64,000 nt of DNA from Bifidobacterium sp. ESL0690 (lineage in GTDB: Bacteria > Actinomycetota > Actinomycetes > Actinomycetales > Bifidobacteriaceae), in contig NZ_CP113939.1 in assembly GCF_029392315.1 (NCBI RefSeq), forward strand, positions 1,302,001-1,366,000, read 5' to 3'. The translations under genes and the position numbers were made by a program. Below are positions 1 through 8,064 of this stretch, piece after piece (position 1 is the stretch's first letter; each line of letters starts with the position of its first letter). The notes under the pieces were generated by a model, which saw only the letters and a program-made list of their open reading frames with translations, made no database searches and was not told where the DNA came from.

Positions 1-1029
1 TCCGCCCACTTAGGTGAGGAATATTCCTTGGAAGAACTTGCGGAACGCTTCATCGGCGAGCCCAAGACCGAGGACGAGAAGAAAAAGGGCGTCGCGGTCA
101 TCCGTAAGGACATCAACACGCTTACCACCGTTTCCGACGATGGCGAGATGGCCGGCAGCCAGTTCTTCGACATCGATTGGTCGCTGCTTGACGCCGATGG
201 CATCGTTTCGGCCACCAATTCGCTGGGACTTGAACGCCTTGCGGGTATTTCGCAGCAATATCTGAGCATGCTCACGGCCTCTGTGAGCTACCTCGCGCAT
301 TCTTCCCTGCTTCCGATGGAACAGCGTGAGCAGGCTGAATCGCTCTATGTCCGCCTGCGTCAGCATGTCAAGCCGGGGGAGACCCCGTGGCTTAGCCTCA
401 CCGGTTATGAGGTTGAACCTCGCAGCTTCAGTGTGGTCAAGCGTGCCATTTCCACCGATTCGCTGCTTGATATGGAATACACCGATGGCACCGGCCGTAC
501 ACGCCGCAAGCTTGTTGCACCTTCCAAGATTTTCGCGGACGAAGGTGTGTATTACGTTGCCGTATGGACGGATGTCGCCAAGGCAGCGCCAAAGGACGAA
601 AAGAAATTCGTTTCCAAAGACACGACCATCAACAAGGCTACCGGCCAGCCACGCATCTGGCAGGTGCTGCGTCTTTCCCGCATCGAAAAGGCCGATCTGG
701 TCCAGCCGACCGCTCAGCTTGATATCCCAGACGTTCCGGTGGCCGAGCTGCGCAAGTGGAGCTTCGACAACGGAACCCCGACCGTCTTCATCACTGACAA
801 GCCGGATCTGCCGTTCATCAAGACGTTGCCTGGAGCCACGGTCGAACGTTGCGGCGACGGCGAGAAGGTGCATTTGACGGTTTCCTCGGATTCCTGGTTC
901 GTGGCCTTCGCCATCGCACATGCGCGTCATATCACCGCGGTTGCGCCGGAACCGCTGCTGACGATGATCGTCGCCCGCGCACACCGCGAGCTGAGCCTTG
1001 AGAACAACAACCAGCAGGATCAGGCTTAA
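1..1029 (+). CDS. pafC: PafC-type WYL-domain transcriptional regulator (3' part)
   Basis: The reading frame is open from the first base of the window, so the N-terminal HTH part lies outside and only about 342 residues are seen. The visible protein has the WYL-domain layout: a beta-rich core with YYVAVW in place of the WYL tripeptide, followed by RIWQVLRLSRI, which matches the usual FRLDRI stretch. PafB/PafC proteins act as DNA-damage-responsive activators in mycobacteria. The assignment to PafC rather than PafB rests on gene order: in many actinobacteria pafB-pafC precede tatA-tatC-helY, and helY follows here. A TTG at 28 is an internal codon and not the likely start. Confidence 0.8.
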   Translation, partial: SAHLGEEYSLEELAERFIGEPKTEDEKKKGVAVIRKDINTLTTVSDDGEMAGSQFFDIDWSLLDADGIVSATNSLGLERLAGISQQYLSMLTASVSYLAHSSLLPMEQREQAESLYVRLRQHVKPGETPWLSLTGYEVEPRSFSVVKRAISTDSLLDMEYTDGTGRTRRKLVAPSKIFADEGVYYVAVWTDVAKAAPKDEKKFVSKDTTINKATGQPRIWQVLRLSRIEKADLVQPTAQLDIPDVPVAELRKWSFDNGTPTVFITDKPDLPFIKTLPGATVERCGDGEKVHLTVSSDSWFVAFAIAHARHITAVAPEPLLTMIVARAHRELSLENNNQQDQA

Positions 1030-1120
1030 GCAGTTTTGCCGCAGAAATTGTTGATTGCTGTTTGTAGCAGAATAATTCATCAATAATTCAACATCGAACG
1101 AAACCTGAAAGGGGAGTCAC

Positions 1121-1588
1121 ATGCCTTGGTGGGGTTGGATCATCGTAGCGTTTGTCATGCTTGCAGCTCTCGTAATCGGTCTCGTCTATGCCGGAATTCA
1201 TGCGGTTCGCGCGGCACACAGCGTATCCGATACCGGCAAAGAGATTCAGAATTATCTCGATGCGATGCAGCAATCCAAATCTTCCAGTGACACCCGTGAA
1301 AAGCCGCTGTTCACGCAACCCTTGTCGACGGCAGCGCATCGGTATAGCCTGGCTCAGACCGAAGTGGAACGTCGTAGGATTACCCGGCATAACCGTCACG
1401 CAGAGCGGTGGAGTGTCTGGAAGCGTAACCGCGTTCCGTTTACTGGAAACGTGCCGCAAGGAAGCAATCAGGCGGTTTCGCAATCTTCAAATCAGCAGGC
1501 TTTCGATGGCAGTGTCGACGAAAATCACTCGGCCTCAGCTGAGCAGCACCCGAATACCACCCATCGAAATTCGGCGAAGACCAATTAA
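1121..1588 (+). CDS. Small single-pass membrane protein, unknown function
   Basis: A 155-residue protein with one N-terminal hydrophobic segment (about residues 5-27, WGWIIVAFVMLAALVIGLVY). A short helix-like stretch follows, then a polar tail rich in Gln, Asn and Ser. The ATG has a good ribosome binding site (AGGGGAG, 5-nt gap). It sits between pafC and helY, where other actinobacteria carry tatA and tatC. The single helix followed by a possibly amphipathic segment is TatA-like in outline, but I do not see the Phe-Gly hinge of TatA, so I do not call it tatA. No catalytic motif is visible. Confidence 0.7.
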   Translation: MPWWGWIIVAFVMLAALVIGLVYAGIHAVRAAHSVSDTGKEIQNYLDAMQQSKSSSDTREKPLFTQPLSTAAHRYSLAQTEVERRRITRHNRHAERWSVWKRNRVPFTGNVPQGSNQAVSQSSNQQAFDGSVDENHSASAEQHPNTTHRNSAKTN

Positions 1589-1671
1589 ATGATGGTTCTG
1601 TTGTCCTCCGCCTTAATTGCATCAGCATGTAAAAGCATATCCGTCTTTGATGAATCGACAGTTTCGCTCTT

Positions 1672-4413
1672 ATGAGTCATTCACATCATTACCGTCACAA
1701 AAAGCATTCCGATCTGGATTCCGAGGATTTCAACCCATCGGTTGACAACGGTTCGGAAGACGCGCAGCAACTTTCGCCATCACAGCGTTATGCTGCGTTC
1801 AAAAAACATAGTGTCTACGAGAGGTCCGAAGCGGCGAAATTCGCCAGAACTCTGCCGTTCGAACTCGATCCCTTCCAGATTGAGGCGAACGAAGCGCTCG
1901 AAGCCGGAGAAAACGTGCTGGTCGCGGCGCCGACGGGTGCTGGAAAGACCATCGTTGCCGATTTTGCCATGCATCTGGCGCAGGAAAAGAACGTGAAGGC
2001 GTTCTACACCACGCCGATCAAGGCTCTGAGCAATCAGAAATACCATGATTTGGTCGATATCTACGGCTCAGATCACGTAGGTCTTCTGACCGGCGACACT
2101 TCCATCAATTCGGAAGCCAACATCGTGGTGATGACCACCGAAGTGCTGCGCAACATGCTCTACGAAAACTCGGAAACGTTGCGGGCACTGCGCTATGTCA
2201 TTCTCGACGAAGTGCATTATCTGGCCGACAAATTCCGCGGACCGGTGTGGGAAGAGGTCATTATTCACCTTCCCAAATCCGTCAAAATCGTCGGTCTTTC
2301 GGCAACCGTTTCCAACGTGGAGGATTTCTGCGCCTGGATTGAATCCGTTCGTGGCGCCACCAAGCTTGTCGTCTCCGAAAAGCGTCCGGTACCGCTTGAA
2401 CAGCATGTCATGGTGCAGAGCGACGACCAGCACGAACCCGAACTCATCGACCTTTACCGTCACAACAAAAACGGCGTGCAGACCGACAAACTTAACGCGA
2501 AACTCGTCGACCGCATCGACCAGCTCGACCGCAAAGCGGCATCACGCGCACATGAAGAGTGGCGCGGCGGCAAAAACCGGCATCGCAGGGGAGTAGAGAA
2601 ACGGCGCAGGCCCGGCCAAGTACGTCGCTATACACCCCGCCGATGGGCTGTGGTCGATGAACTGAACTTCATGGGGCTCTTGCCCGGTATCTACTTCATC
2701 TTCTCGCGCAACGGCTGCGATGAGGCCGTTGAACAATGCCTCCGTGCGGGGCTCGAGCTGACTACTAAGGACGAGGTCAGGCGTATCCGGGCCATCGTCG
2801 ACGAAATGGTGGAAGGCGAACTCGACCACGCCGACCTCAAGGCGCTTGGCTTCGCTCGTTTCCGTTACGCGCTGGAAGAAGGTTTTGCGCCTCACCATGC
2901 CGGCATGGTCGCGCTGTTCCGGCAGATTGTCGAACGGCTTTTCGAAGAAGGCCTCGTGAAGATGGTCTTCGCCACTGAAACACTGGCACTGGGCATCAAT
3001 ATGCCGGCCCGCTGCGTGGTCATAGAAAAGCTCGAGAAATTCAACGGCGTTGATCATGTAACGTTGACTCCTGGCGAATACACGCAGCTCACCGGTCGTG
3101 CAGGCCGACGCGGCATCGACACCATCGGCCACGCCGTCATCGTCGACCATCAAGGCTTCGTGCCGGCCACTGCCGCCTCACTTTCCAGCAAGCGCGTCTA
3201 CCCGCTGCATTCGAGCTTCAAACCGACCTTCAACATGGCCGTGAACCTGCTCAATTCCAGCAGCTACGAGACCGCTCGAGACACGCTCGACCATTCGTTT
3301 GCGCAATGGGAAGCCAACGAATCGGCTGAAGATCTGGAATCGCGTATCCAAACCCTTCAAAAAGCCGTAGAGGGTTATGAGAAGGCGTTTGCCTGCTCGC
3401 ATGGCGATTTCAAGGAATTCATGACCATTCGCCAGAAACTTTCCTACCTGCAGAAGGACGAACGCAGGCATCTCAAACGCCGAAGTTTCAGCAGCGACAA
3501 AGCTCGAACCGAAGCGTTCCTCAACCTTGACAGGCGGATCGAAACACTGAAAACCGAAGAGAGTGAACACCCCTGCAAGTCCTGCCCGGACTTCCAAAAC
3601 CACCTGAAATGGGGACATCGCTGGCTGCGAGAATCCAAGGAACTGCGGCACGCAAGAGGACGCTACGAATCGCGCACCGGTTCCGTGGCACGTCAGTTCG
3701 ACCAGATCTGCAAAGTGCTTTCTTCGCTTGGTTATCTTAAGGAAATTCGCGGGAATATCGATAAGCATACTTCCTACGAAGATAGTCAAGCCTCACCTTC
3801 GATGGTGTCGAATGATGAAATTGCGACTTCAATACAAAAGACCAATTCCCAACCAGCAGCGCAGGAAACCCGGGATTATAAGCTCAGCATGCGTGGGCAG
3901 CTGCTTCGTCACCTGTATAGCGAATACGATCTGGTGCTCTCCGAGGCCATTACCGATGGCTTCCTGGATGGGCTCGAACCCGAAGAGCTCGCAGCGACTC
4001 TGTCCGCGCTCGTTTATCAGGCGCGCAGGGGAGGAGACAACGAACCACGTCGCTACCCCGGTGGTCCTGGCGGTCCCGTCGCCACGAGTTGCCGGCGCCT
4101 GCGGGACGTTTTCGCCGATGTCGAGATGATGCGCGAGGATGCCGATCTGGATGAATTGGAGCCGCTTGATTTCGGCCTTGTCGACGTTATGTATGACTGG
4201 GCCAGGGGAGAGGACCTTGCTCAGATTCTGCATGGCACCGAGCTGACCGGCGGCGACTTCGTACGCAACGCCAAGCGCCTTTCCGACGTCCTTCAGCAAA
4301 TCTCTACCGCTGATACCTACTATAAAGCGGGCGATCCGCATTTGGCCGAAAACGCAAGGAAAGCCAATAAACTTGTCAACCGCGGTATTGTTGCGTATTC
4401 CGGAGTTGACTGA
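1672..4413 (+). CDS. helY: Ski2/Mtr4-like DEAD/DEAH-box RNA helicase HelY
   Basis: A 913-residue superfamily 2 helicase. Visible motifs are Walker A APTGAGKT (residues 86-93), motif II DEVH (179-182), motif III SAT (210-212) and motif VI QLTGRAGRRG in the second RecA domain. A long C-terminal region resembles the Ski2/Mtr4 stalk and helical bundle. The bacterial HelY family is mostly actinobacterial and is thought to unwind structured RNA. The insert after motif III is rich in Arg/Lys (HRRGVEKRRRPG), which suits nucleic-acid contact. No clear Shine-Dalgarno precedes the ATG at 1672. It lies downstream of pafC and the small membrane protein. Confidence 0.9.
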   Translation: MSHSHHYRHKKHSDLDSEDFNPSVDNGSEDAQQLSPSQRYAAFKKHSVYERSEAAKFARTLPFELDPFQIEANEALEAGENVLVAAPTGAGKTIVADFAMHLAQEKNVKAFYTTPIKALSNQKYHDLVDIYGSDHVGLLTGDTSINSEANIVVMTTEVLRNMLYENSETLRALRYVILDEVHYLADKFRGPVWEEVIIHLPKSVKIVGLSATVSNVEDFCAWIESVRGATKLVVSEKRPVPLEQHVMVQSDDQHEPELIDLYRHNKNGVQTDKLNAKLVDRIDQLDRKAASRAHEEWRGGKNRHRRGVEKRRRPGQVRRYTPRRWAVVDELNFMGLLPGIYFIFSRNGCDEAVEQCLRAGLELTTKDEVRRIRAIVDEMVEGELDHADLKALGFARFRYALEEGFAPHHAGMVALFRQIVERLFEEGLVKMVFATETLALGINMPARCVVIEKLEKFNGVDHVTLTPGEYTQLTGRAGRRGIDTIGHAVIVDHQGFVPATAASLSSKRVYPLHSSFKPTFNMAVNLLNSSSYETARDTLDHSFAQWEANESAEDLESRIQTLQKAVEGYEKAFACSHGDFKEFMTIRQKLSYLQKDERRHLKRRSFSSDKARTEAFLNLDRRIETLKTEESEHPCKSCPDFQNHLKWGHRWLRESKELRHARGRYESRTGSVARQFDQICKVLSSLGYLKEIRGNIDKHTSYEDSQASPSMVSNDEIATSIQKTNSQPAAQETRDYKLSMRGQLLRHLYSEYDLVLSEAITDGFLDGLEPEELAATLSALVYQARRGGDNEPRRYPGGPGGPVATSCRRLRDVFADVEMMREDADLDELEPLDFGLVDVMYDWARGEDLAQILHGTELTGGDFVRNAKRLSDVLQQISTADTYYKAGDPHLAENARKANKLVNRGIVAYSGVD

Positions 4414-4433
4414 GCGTAAAACGATACTGGCGA

Positions 4434-4460
4434 GGGAATAATACGCTCGTCCGAACTGTT
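4434..4460 (+). promoter_or_regulatory. Candidate SigR/SigH-type promoter of rbpA
   Basis: GGGAAT (4434-4439) and GTT (4458-4460) are separated by exactly 18 bases, matching the GGAAT-N18-GTT consensus of the thiol-stress ECF sigma factor SigR of Streptomyces and SigH of mycobacteria. The rbpA start codon is 38 bases after the -10 element. In Streptomyces coelicolor rbpA is a known SigR target, which supports the reading. The match is seen directly; the sigma factor is inferred. Confidence 0.6.
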
Positions 4461-4497
4461 CTGTACTTTAGAAATAGACTATTAACAAGGAGAATGT

Positions 4498-4845
4498 ATG
4501 GCGGAACGCAGCCTGCGCGGTATGAGCATCGGAGCGAAATCACTCGAATCCGATGAAAACGTTGATTTTGCAGCAAGAACAGATGTGGCTTACGTATGCC
4601 CAAAGGGTCATCGTACGATTCTTCCGTTCGCTGAAGGTGCCGAAGTTCCTGCTGAATGGGAATGTCGTTGCGGTGAGGTCGCCAAGCGAGAAGATGCCAA
4701 TCCTGACGAAGTCGACGAAATCAAGAAGCCGACGCGTACCCACTGGGACATGCTCATGGAACGTCGTACCGAAGACGAGCTCAAGGAACTGCTCGACAAG
4801 CGTTTGAAGATGCATCGTGAAGGTTGGTTCCCGGATTACGAGTAA
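4498..4845 (+). CDS. rbpA: RNA polymerase-binding protein RbpA
   Basis: A 115-residue protein with the RbpA layout. The N-terminal tail (RGMSIGAKSLE) leads into a zinc-binding core with Cys34, His38, Cys56 and Cys58, the same positions as reported for the Streptomyces protein. The C-terminal RTHWDMLMERR helix region is the sigma-interacting domain. RbpA binds RNA polymerase with the primary sigma factor and stabilises the open complex in actinobacteria. The start is supported by AAGGAG six bases upstream. It has its own probable promoter and terminator, so it is likely monocistronic. Confidence 0.95.
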   Translation: MAERSLRGMSIGAKSLESDENVDFAARTDVAYVCPKGHRTILPFAEGAEVPAEWECRCGEVAKREDANPDEVDEIKKPTRTHWDMLMERRTEDELKELLDKRLKMHREGWFPDYE

Positions 4846-4879
4846 GCCTTTGAGCTTTGCCTGGTAAATAAGCGATTAT

Positions 4880-4926
4880 AAAACGGTGATCACTTGATTC
4901 GTTCAAGCGATTGCCGTTTTTGTTTG
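4880..4926 (+). terminator. Rho-independent terminator after rbpA
   Basis: An imperfect hairpin with arms of the form AAACGG..TCACTTGA and TTCAAGCGAT..CCGTTT around a TTCG loop, followed by a T-rich tract, 35 bases past the rbpA stop. Confidence 0.7.
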
Positions 4927-5144
4927 CAAATTTTTTGACTGTGTCGCTTAGAATCGCGCTGAGAAAATTCGGATATGTAATTGGTGACTACTTGATTATT
5001 TGGATTGCATTATTTATTGATTACAGGATTCTGTCTGTTGTGTCTTAGAAGCATGCTCAGAACTGTAGATAATAATTAGTGCTGCGTAATCATGATTAAC
5101 GCATAAGTGTAAATCTGGAATCTAATTGATATATCCGATAATGT

Positions 5145-5181
5145 ACGTTATGTCAGATTTCAAAGAAATCTGACATAACGT
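5145..5181. repeat. Perfect 16-bp inverted repeat, hairpin 1 of cluster
   Basis: ACGTTATGTCAGATTT at 5145-5160 is followed by a 5-base loop and its exact reverse complement at 5166-5181. The outer ACGTTAT/ATAACGT ends recur in the next hairpins, so this is one member of a small local family rather than an isolated terminator. Confidence 0.85.
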
Positions 5182-5184
5182 CTC

Positions 5185-5222
5185 GCGGTTATATACCAAG
5201 CTGAGCTTGCTTACATAACCGC
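5185..5222. repeat. Hairpin 2 of cluster
   Basis: Outer arms GCGGTTAT (5185-5192) and ATAACCGC (5215-5222) enclose an inner CAAGC-TGA-GCTTG stem (5197-5209). The CTTACATAAC right-arm sequence is shared with hairpins 3 and 4. Confidence 0.75.
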
Positions 5223-5226
5223 TCGC

Positions 5227-5280
5227 GGTCGCCACGTTATATCCCCCCAAGCTGCGCTTGGCTTACATAACGTGACGACC
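5227..5280. repeat. Hairpin 3 of cluster
   Basis: Outer arms GGTCGCCACGTTAT (5227-5240) and ATAACGTGACGACC (5267-5280) pair with one mismatch. An inner CCAAGC-TGC-GCTTGG stem (5247-5261) closes the loop, as in hairpin 2. Confidence 0.8.
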
Positions 5281-5348
5281 GATCTCACTTGCTACGCCAG
5301 GAATCTAATTAACTTTCTCTGTGGCAATATTCAAAGCTGTTTACCTAC

Positions 5349-5397
5349 CCGCTCGCGGTCGCCACGTTAATACAAAGTTTTGCGTCTTACATAACGT
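5349..5397. repeat. Hairpin 4 of cluster, with 21-bp direct repeat
   Basis: Bases 5349-5369 are an exact copy of bases 5219-5239 (ending in TCGCCACGTTA). The stem here is weaker: ACGTTA at 5364-5369 pairs with TAACGT at 5392-5397. The right arm again reads CTTACATAACGT. Confidence 0.7.
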
Positions 5398-5485
5398 AAC
5401 GCGCTCCTACCATGTTGACAGACTTGGAATATGGCCGCAATAACCGGTCATAGAGTTATTCAGAAATTGTATTCAATTGAAACTA

Positions 5486-6685
5486 TCAATTGAATACAAT
5501 GCCGGCAATCTGTTTTAGATTCGCTTCGGTAGGAATAGCCTCTCTATATACCCACATAAATTGTCCCTGATCGTCGCCATTGGAAGTTAGATCCAGACCA
5601 AGCTGCTTCTTTCCTCCCAAAGTTACTTCAAGATTTACTGGTTGTTTACCCGACAACTGTGTGGTTATCGAAATAGAATGACTGGTAGTATCATTGCTCA
5701 CTTTAATTGGATTTTTGTAGCCGTTTTTCTTCATCCAAGCAACCACATAATTACTCAACACGTCAGCTTGATTATTGTCAACGGCATTCCCGATATTGCG
5801 ACAATGCGTATCTTCAACAATGGTGTCAACCTGCAGACCAGTGTCATTATGCTTATTGAGTTGTTTAAGCTGTTTGTTCACAAGAATTTTCTTTACGTGA
5901 GCTGCAGTAGGTATCCAATGAGCGAAATGAGAGTAATACGTATATGTGGTTGTGAACATACCATATACCAATTTCGGAACATCATTTCGTGGAAGAAAAC
6001 CACCGATATTGATGGACAAATCAGGATTCTTCGAATCGTGAGTATTTGCTGCTTCTATCTCCACACAGGTGTTGGTGCCGGCTCCTCCAGGACAAGTTTG
6101 ACTGTCAACACCTTCCTGATCGTATCCGCCGGTGTTTTTCATCCAATCAGTTATATATTTGGCCACGGCATCGGGGTTATTGACTACCGCGTCTTTGAAT
6201 GTTGGCTGCCCGACTTTTTGTGCAACCTCTTCGATGCTTAATCCACCCGACTTCTCCAATTCATCGGTGGTTTGGCTCGCTGGTTTAGCAGTATTAGAAG
6301 TTTGGGACTCATTTTTATGTTGGGAAGTAGACGAAGGATTAGCGTCGCTCCCCTTGATATTATTAGCAAAGTAAATAGTGCCGAATATGACCGCGAGAAC
6401 GGCAATGATAGCAACGACGATTAAGACTATTTTTTTGCCGTGTCCAGGTCTCTCCCCTAAGCTTGGAGCCTTTGCTTTTGTTTGCTGGGTGTTGAGTTGT
6501 TCTTCTCTGGCCTTATCGGCAGAGCCTGCTGGGCGTGCAGAAGTATCAGGAATAGTCTTTGTACTTCCTTCAGAAGTAACTGGTCTAGGAGGCAATGAGA
6601 GTGACGGTACCTGATAGTTGTTACGTGTATTTCGGCTTTCAGAGTTTTCAGAGCTTTGTTCATTCGGTATGGTTTTCTTCTCCAT
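5486..6685 (-). CDS. Membrane-anchored protein with a duplicated extracytoplasmic domain, unknown function
   Basis: A 399-residue protein. Residues 1-84 are polar and rich in Ser, Pro and Thr. Residues 85-108 form one hydrophobic helix (KIVLIVVAIIAVLAVIFG), and the rest is predicted outside the cell. The outer part carries two copies of a domain of about 95 residues, marked by KYITDWMKNTGGY (176-188) and NYVVAWMKKNGY (312-323). Each copy ends with an IPT..(N)LKxI segment (259-268 and 384-393). The next gene encodes a third copy. The region is visibly AT-rich compared with neighbours, which suggests transfer or fast evolution. I do not recognise the family. Confidence 0.8.
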   Translation of the reverse strand: MEKKTIPNEQSSENSESRNTRNNYQVPSLSLPPRPVTSEGSTKTIPDTSARPAGSADKAREEQLNTQQTKAKAPSLGERPGHGKKIVLIVVAIIAVLAVIFGTIYFANNIKGSDANPSSTSQHKNESQTSNTAKPASQTTDELEKSGGLSIEEVAQKVGQPTFKDAVVNNPDAVAKYITDWMKNTGGYDQEGVDSQTCPGGAGTNTCVEIEAANTHDSKNPDLSINIGGFLPRNDVPKLVYGMFTTTYTYYSHFAHWIPTAAHVKKILVNKQLKQLNKHNDTGLQVDTIVEDTHCRNIGNAVDNNQADVLSNYVVAWMKKNGYKNPIKVSNDTTSHSISITTQLSGKQPVNLEVTLGGKKQLGLDLTSNGDDQGQFMWVYREAIPTEANLKQIAGIVFN

Positions 6686-6729
6686 TTTATCTCTCTTCCT
6701 GTGTTCTTATAATCTCAACTTCTGAAACT

Positions 6730-7338
6730 CTAGTTAGTAAACATCTGATCAATAATTTTTTGTGATTCAATCCCCGTTGGAATGTTAGTGTTTGCGTTAC
6801 AGATAAATTTGTCGATTTTATCTTCTGATCCATAATAAAATAGGGTGATAGAAATCCCGTTCTTCGGAATGATGATTAGCATGCTTCCATTATGTTTACC
6901 GGTTGAAACGTTAACGTTTATATCAATTACGTCTTCACCTTTCAGAACGTCTTTGCCGTTGGTGACAACACTCGCCTCACCGGAATAGCCATTTTTATGC
7001 AACCAATTGATGACTAATGCACCTACCGCCGTACGATCAGGGGTACCGCCTAAGTCTCTGATGTCCGATTGAAGTTTCTTTTGATCCAAGCCACCGTTGA
7101 ACTTTATTCTGAAATTGTTCAGTTTTTTGAATGAAAGTGCCTTAGTCACGTAATCAGCTTTAGGTATTATGTCTGAAACACGCAGATATTGTTGCGATTC
7201 AGCATTAGAATAATATGCTAATTGCACTTTATCATTAGGAAAACCGGTGATATCGAATGAAGGCTTAACAGGTTGTCCCTCTTTCAGCTTGTTTGGATTA
7301 CCCTGCTGAGATTTATTGGAGGTAGCAACATTTTTCAT
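6730..7338 (-). CDS. Paralogous domain protein without membrane anchor, unknown function
   Basis: A 202-residue protein. Residues 107-118 (ALVINWLHKNGY) and the C-terminal NIPTGIESQKIIDQMF match the repeated domain of the protein encoded just downstream. The N-terminal third is polar, with no signal peptide or membrane helix, so it should stay in the cytosol unless exported another way. The ATG at 7338 is preceded by a purine-rich AAGAGAGA. It is 44 bases from the next gene and has the same AT-rich composition, so the two are likely co-transcribed and related by duplication. Confidence 0.75.
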   Translation of the reverse strand: MKNVATSNKSQQGNPNKLKEGQPVKPSFDITGFPNDKVQLAYYSNAESQQYLRVSDIIPKADYVTKALSFKKLNNFRIKFNGGLDQKKLQSDIRDLGGTPDRTAVGALVINWLHKNGYSGEASVVTNGKDVLKGEDVIDINVNVSTGKHNGSMLIIIPKNGISITLFYYGSEDKIDKFICNANTNIPTGIESQKIIDQMFTN

Positions 7339-7531
7339 AAAATTCTCTCTTCTTTGAAAAGAATAAATTTCATTTATAACGGAATTAAATTATCAAAGAA
7401 GAGAGACATAATGAGGATTACTGTATGTTGATATACGCGAAAATGTGATTTAATTTAGGCAGAATGATGAGCGGTTTTACACGGTTTATGGAAAAAGAAA
7501 TGAAAAACCATATGATCTTCCCAACACTGAA

Positions 7532-7912
7532 TTATGAAATCATGTTGTGATGCCGTTTGGAAAGGACCTCGTCGATGATGCTGCGCTGGGCTTGCTTGGC
7601 TTGCAGATACATCAGGACCAGTTCGGCGACGAAGAAGATGCCCAAGACGACGGCGGACGGGATGCCAAGCATGGCGTAGACATGCCGAATGGTGCCGTGG
7701 ATTTGGGCCTTTAACAGCTTGTAGACGCCGTACGGCGCGCAGCATAGAAACATCGAGACGATCTGCATGATGACGACCGACCACTGCACGGTTTCTACCT
7801 TGCGATGGTCGTCTTTTTTACGCAGGGCTCCGTTGACAAGGCACATCGCACAGATTCCCAACGCCCATAGCAAAGCGAAAAGCCAAAGAAATCCTGGAAG
7901 TATTGCGGCCAT
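7532..7912 (-). CDS. Small multi-pass membrane protein, unknown function
   Basis: A 126-residue protein with hydrophobic segments at about residues 4-27, 45-60 and 82-104, and a short basic C-terminal tail (LSKRHHN). The start is supported by AAAAGG nine bases upstream. An overlapping frame at 7455-7784 is rich in Arg/His and looks like a shadow. No family is recognised. It stands between the AT-rich pair and the ftsR end of the his/pgsA block. Confidence 0.6.
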   Translation of the reverse strand: MAAILPGFLWLFALLWALGICAMCLVNGALRKKDDHRKVETVQWSVVIMQIVSMFLCCAPYGVYKLLKAQIHGTIRHVYAMLGIPSAVVLGIFFVAELVLMYLQAKQAQRSIIDEVLSKRHHNMIS

Positions 7913-8064
7913 ATGTTCAAACCTTTTGTGCTGATTGTACTGACAACTGTTATGTTGAATCTAAAATGCTGTTGTACTGATGAATGAAACAGTTACCAGT
8001 GGATGAGCAATAATATAATCGACAATTTCGTGAACAACCAACGAAATAAATGGCGACATCAATG

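Larger units (their letters stand above)
4846..5485. other. AT-rich intergenic stretch with a hairpin cluster
   Basis: A 640-base stretch without a convincing gene lies between the convergent ends of rbpA and an AT-rich minus-strand gene. The first part holds the rbpA terminator. Bases 4930-5140 are AT-rich and show nothing I recognise. Bases 5145-5397 hold four related palindromic structures, listed separately. Confidence 0.7.

Noticed and set aside
10..1083. A 357-residue open frame on the minus strand opposite pafC
   Set aside because: The plus-strand frame has the WYL-domain pattern and fits the gene order; the minus frame is His/Arg-rich with no recognisable motif.
7455..7784. An Arg/His-rich frame overlapping the small membrane protein gene at 7532-7912
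   Set aside because: The other frame has a good start site and clear membrane helices, while this one has the composition of a shadow frame.
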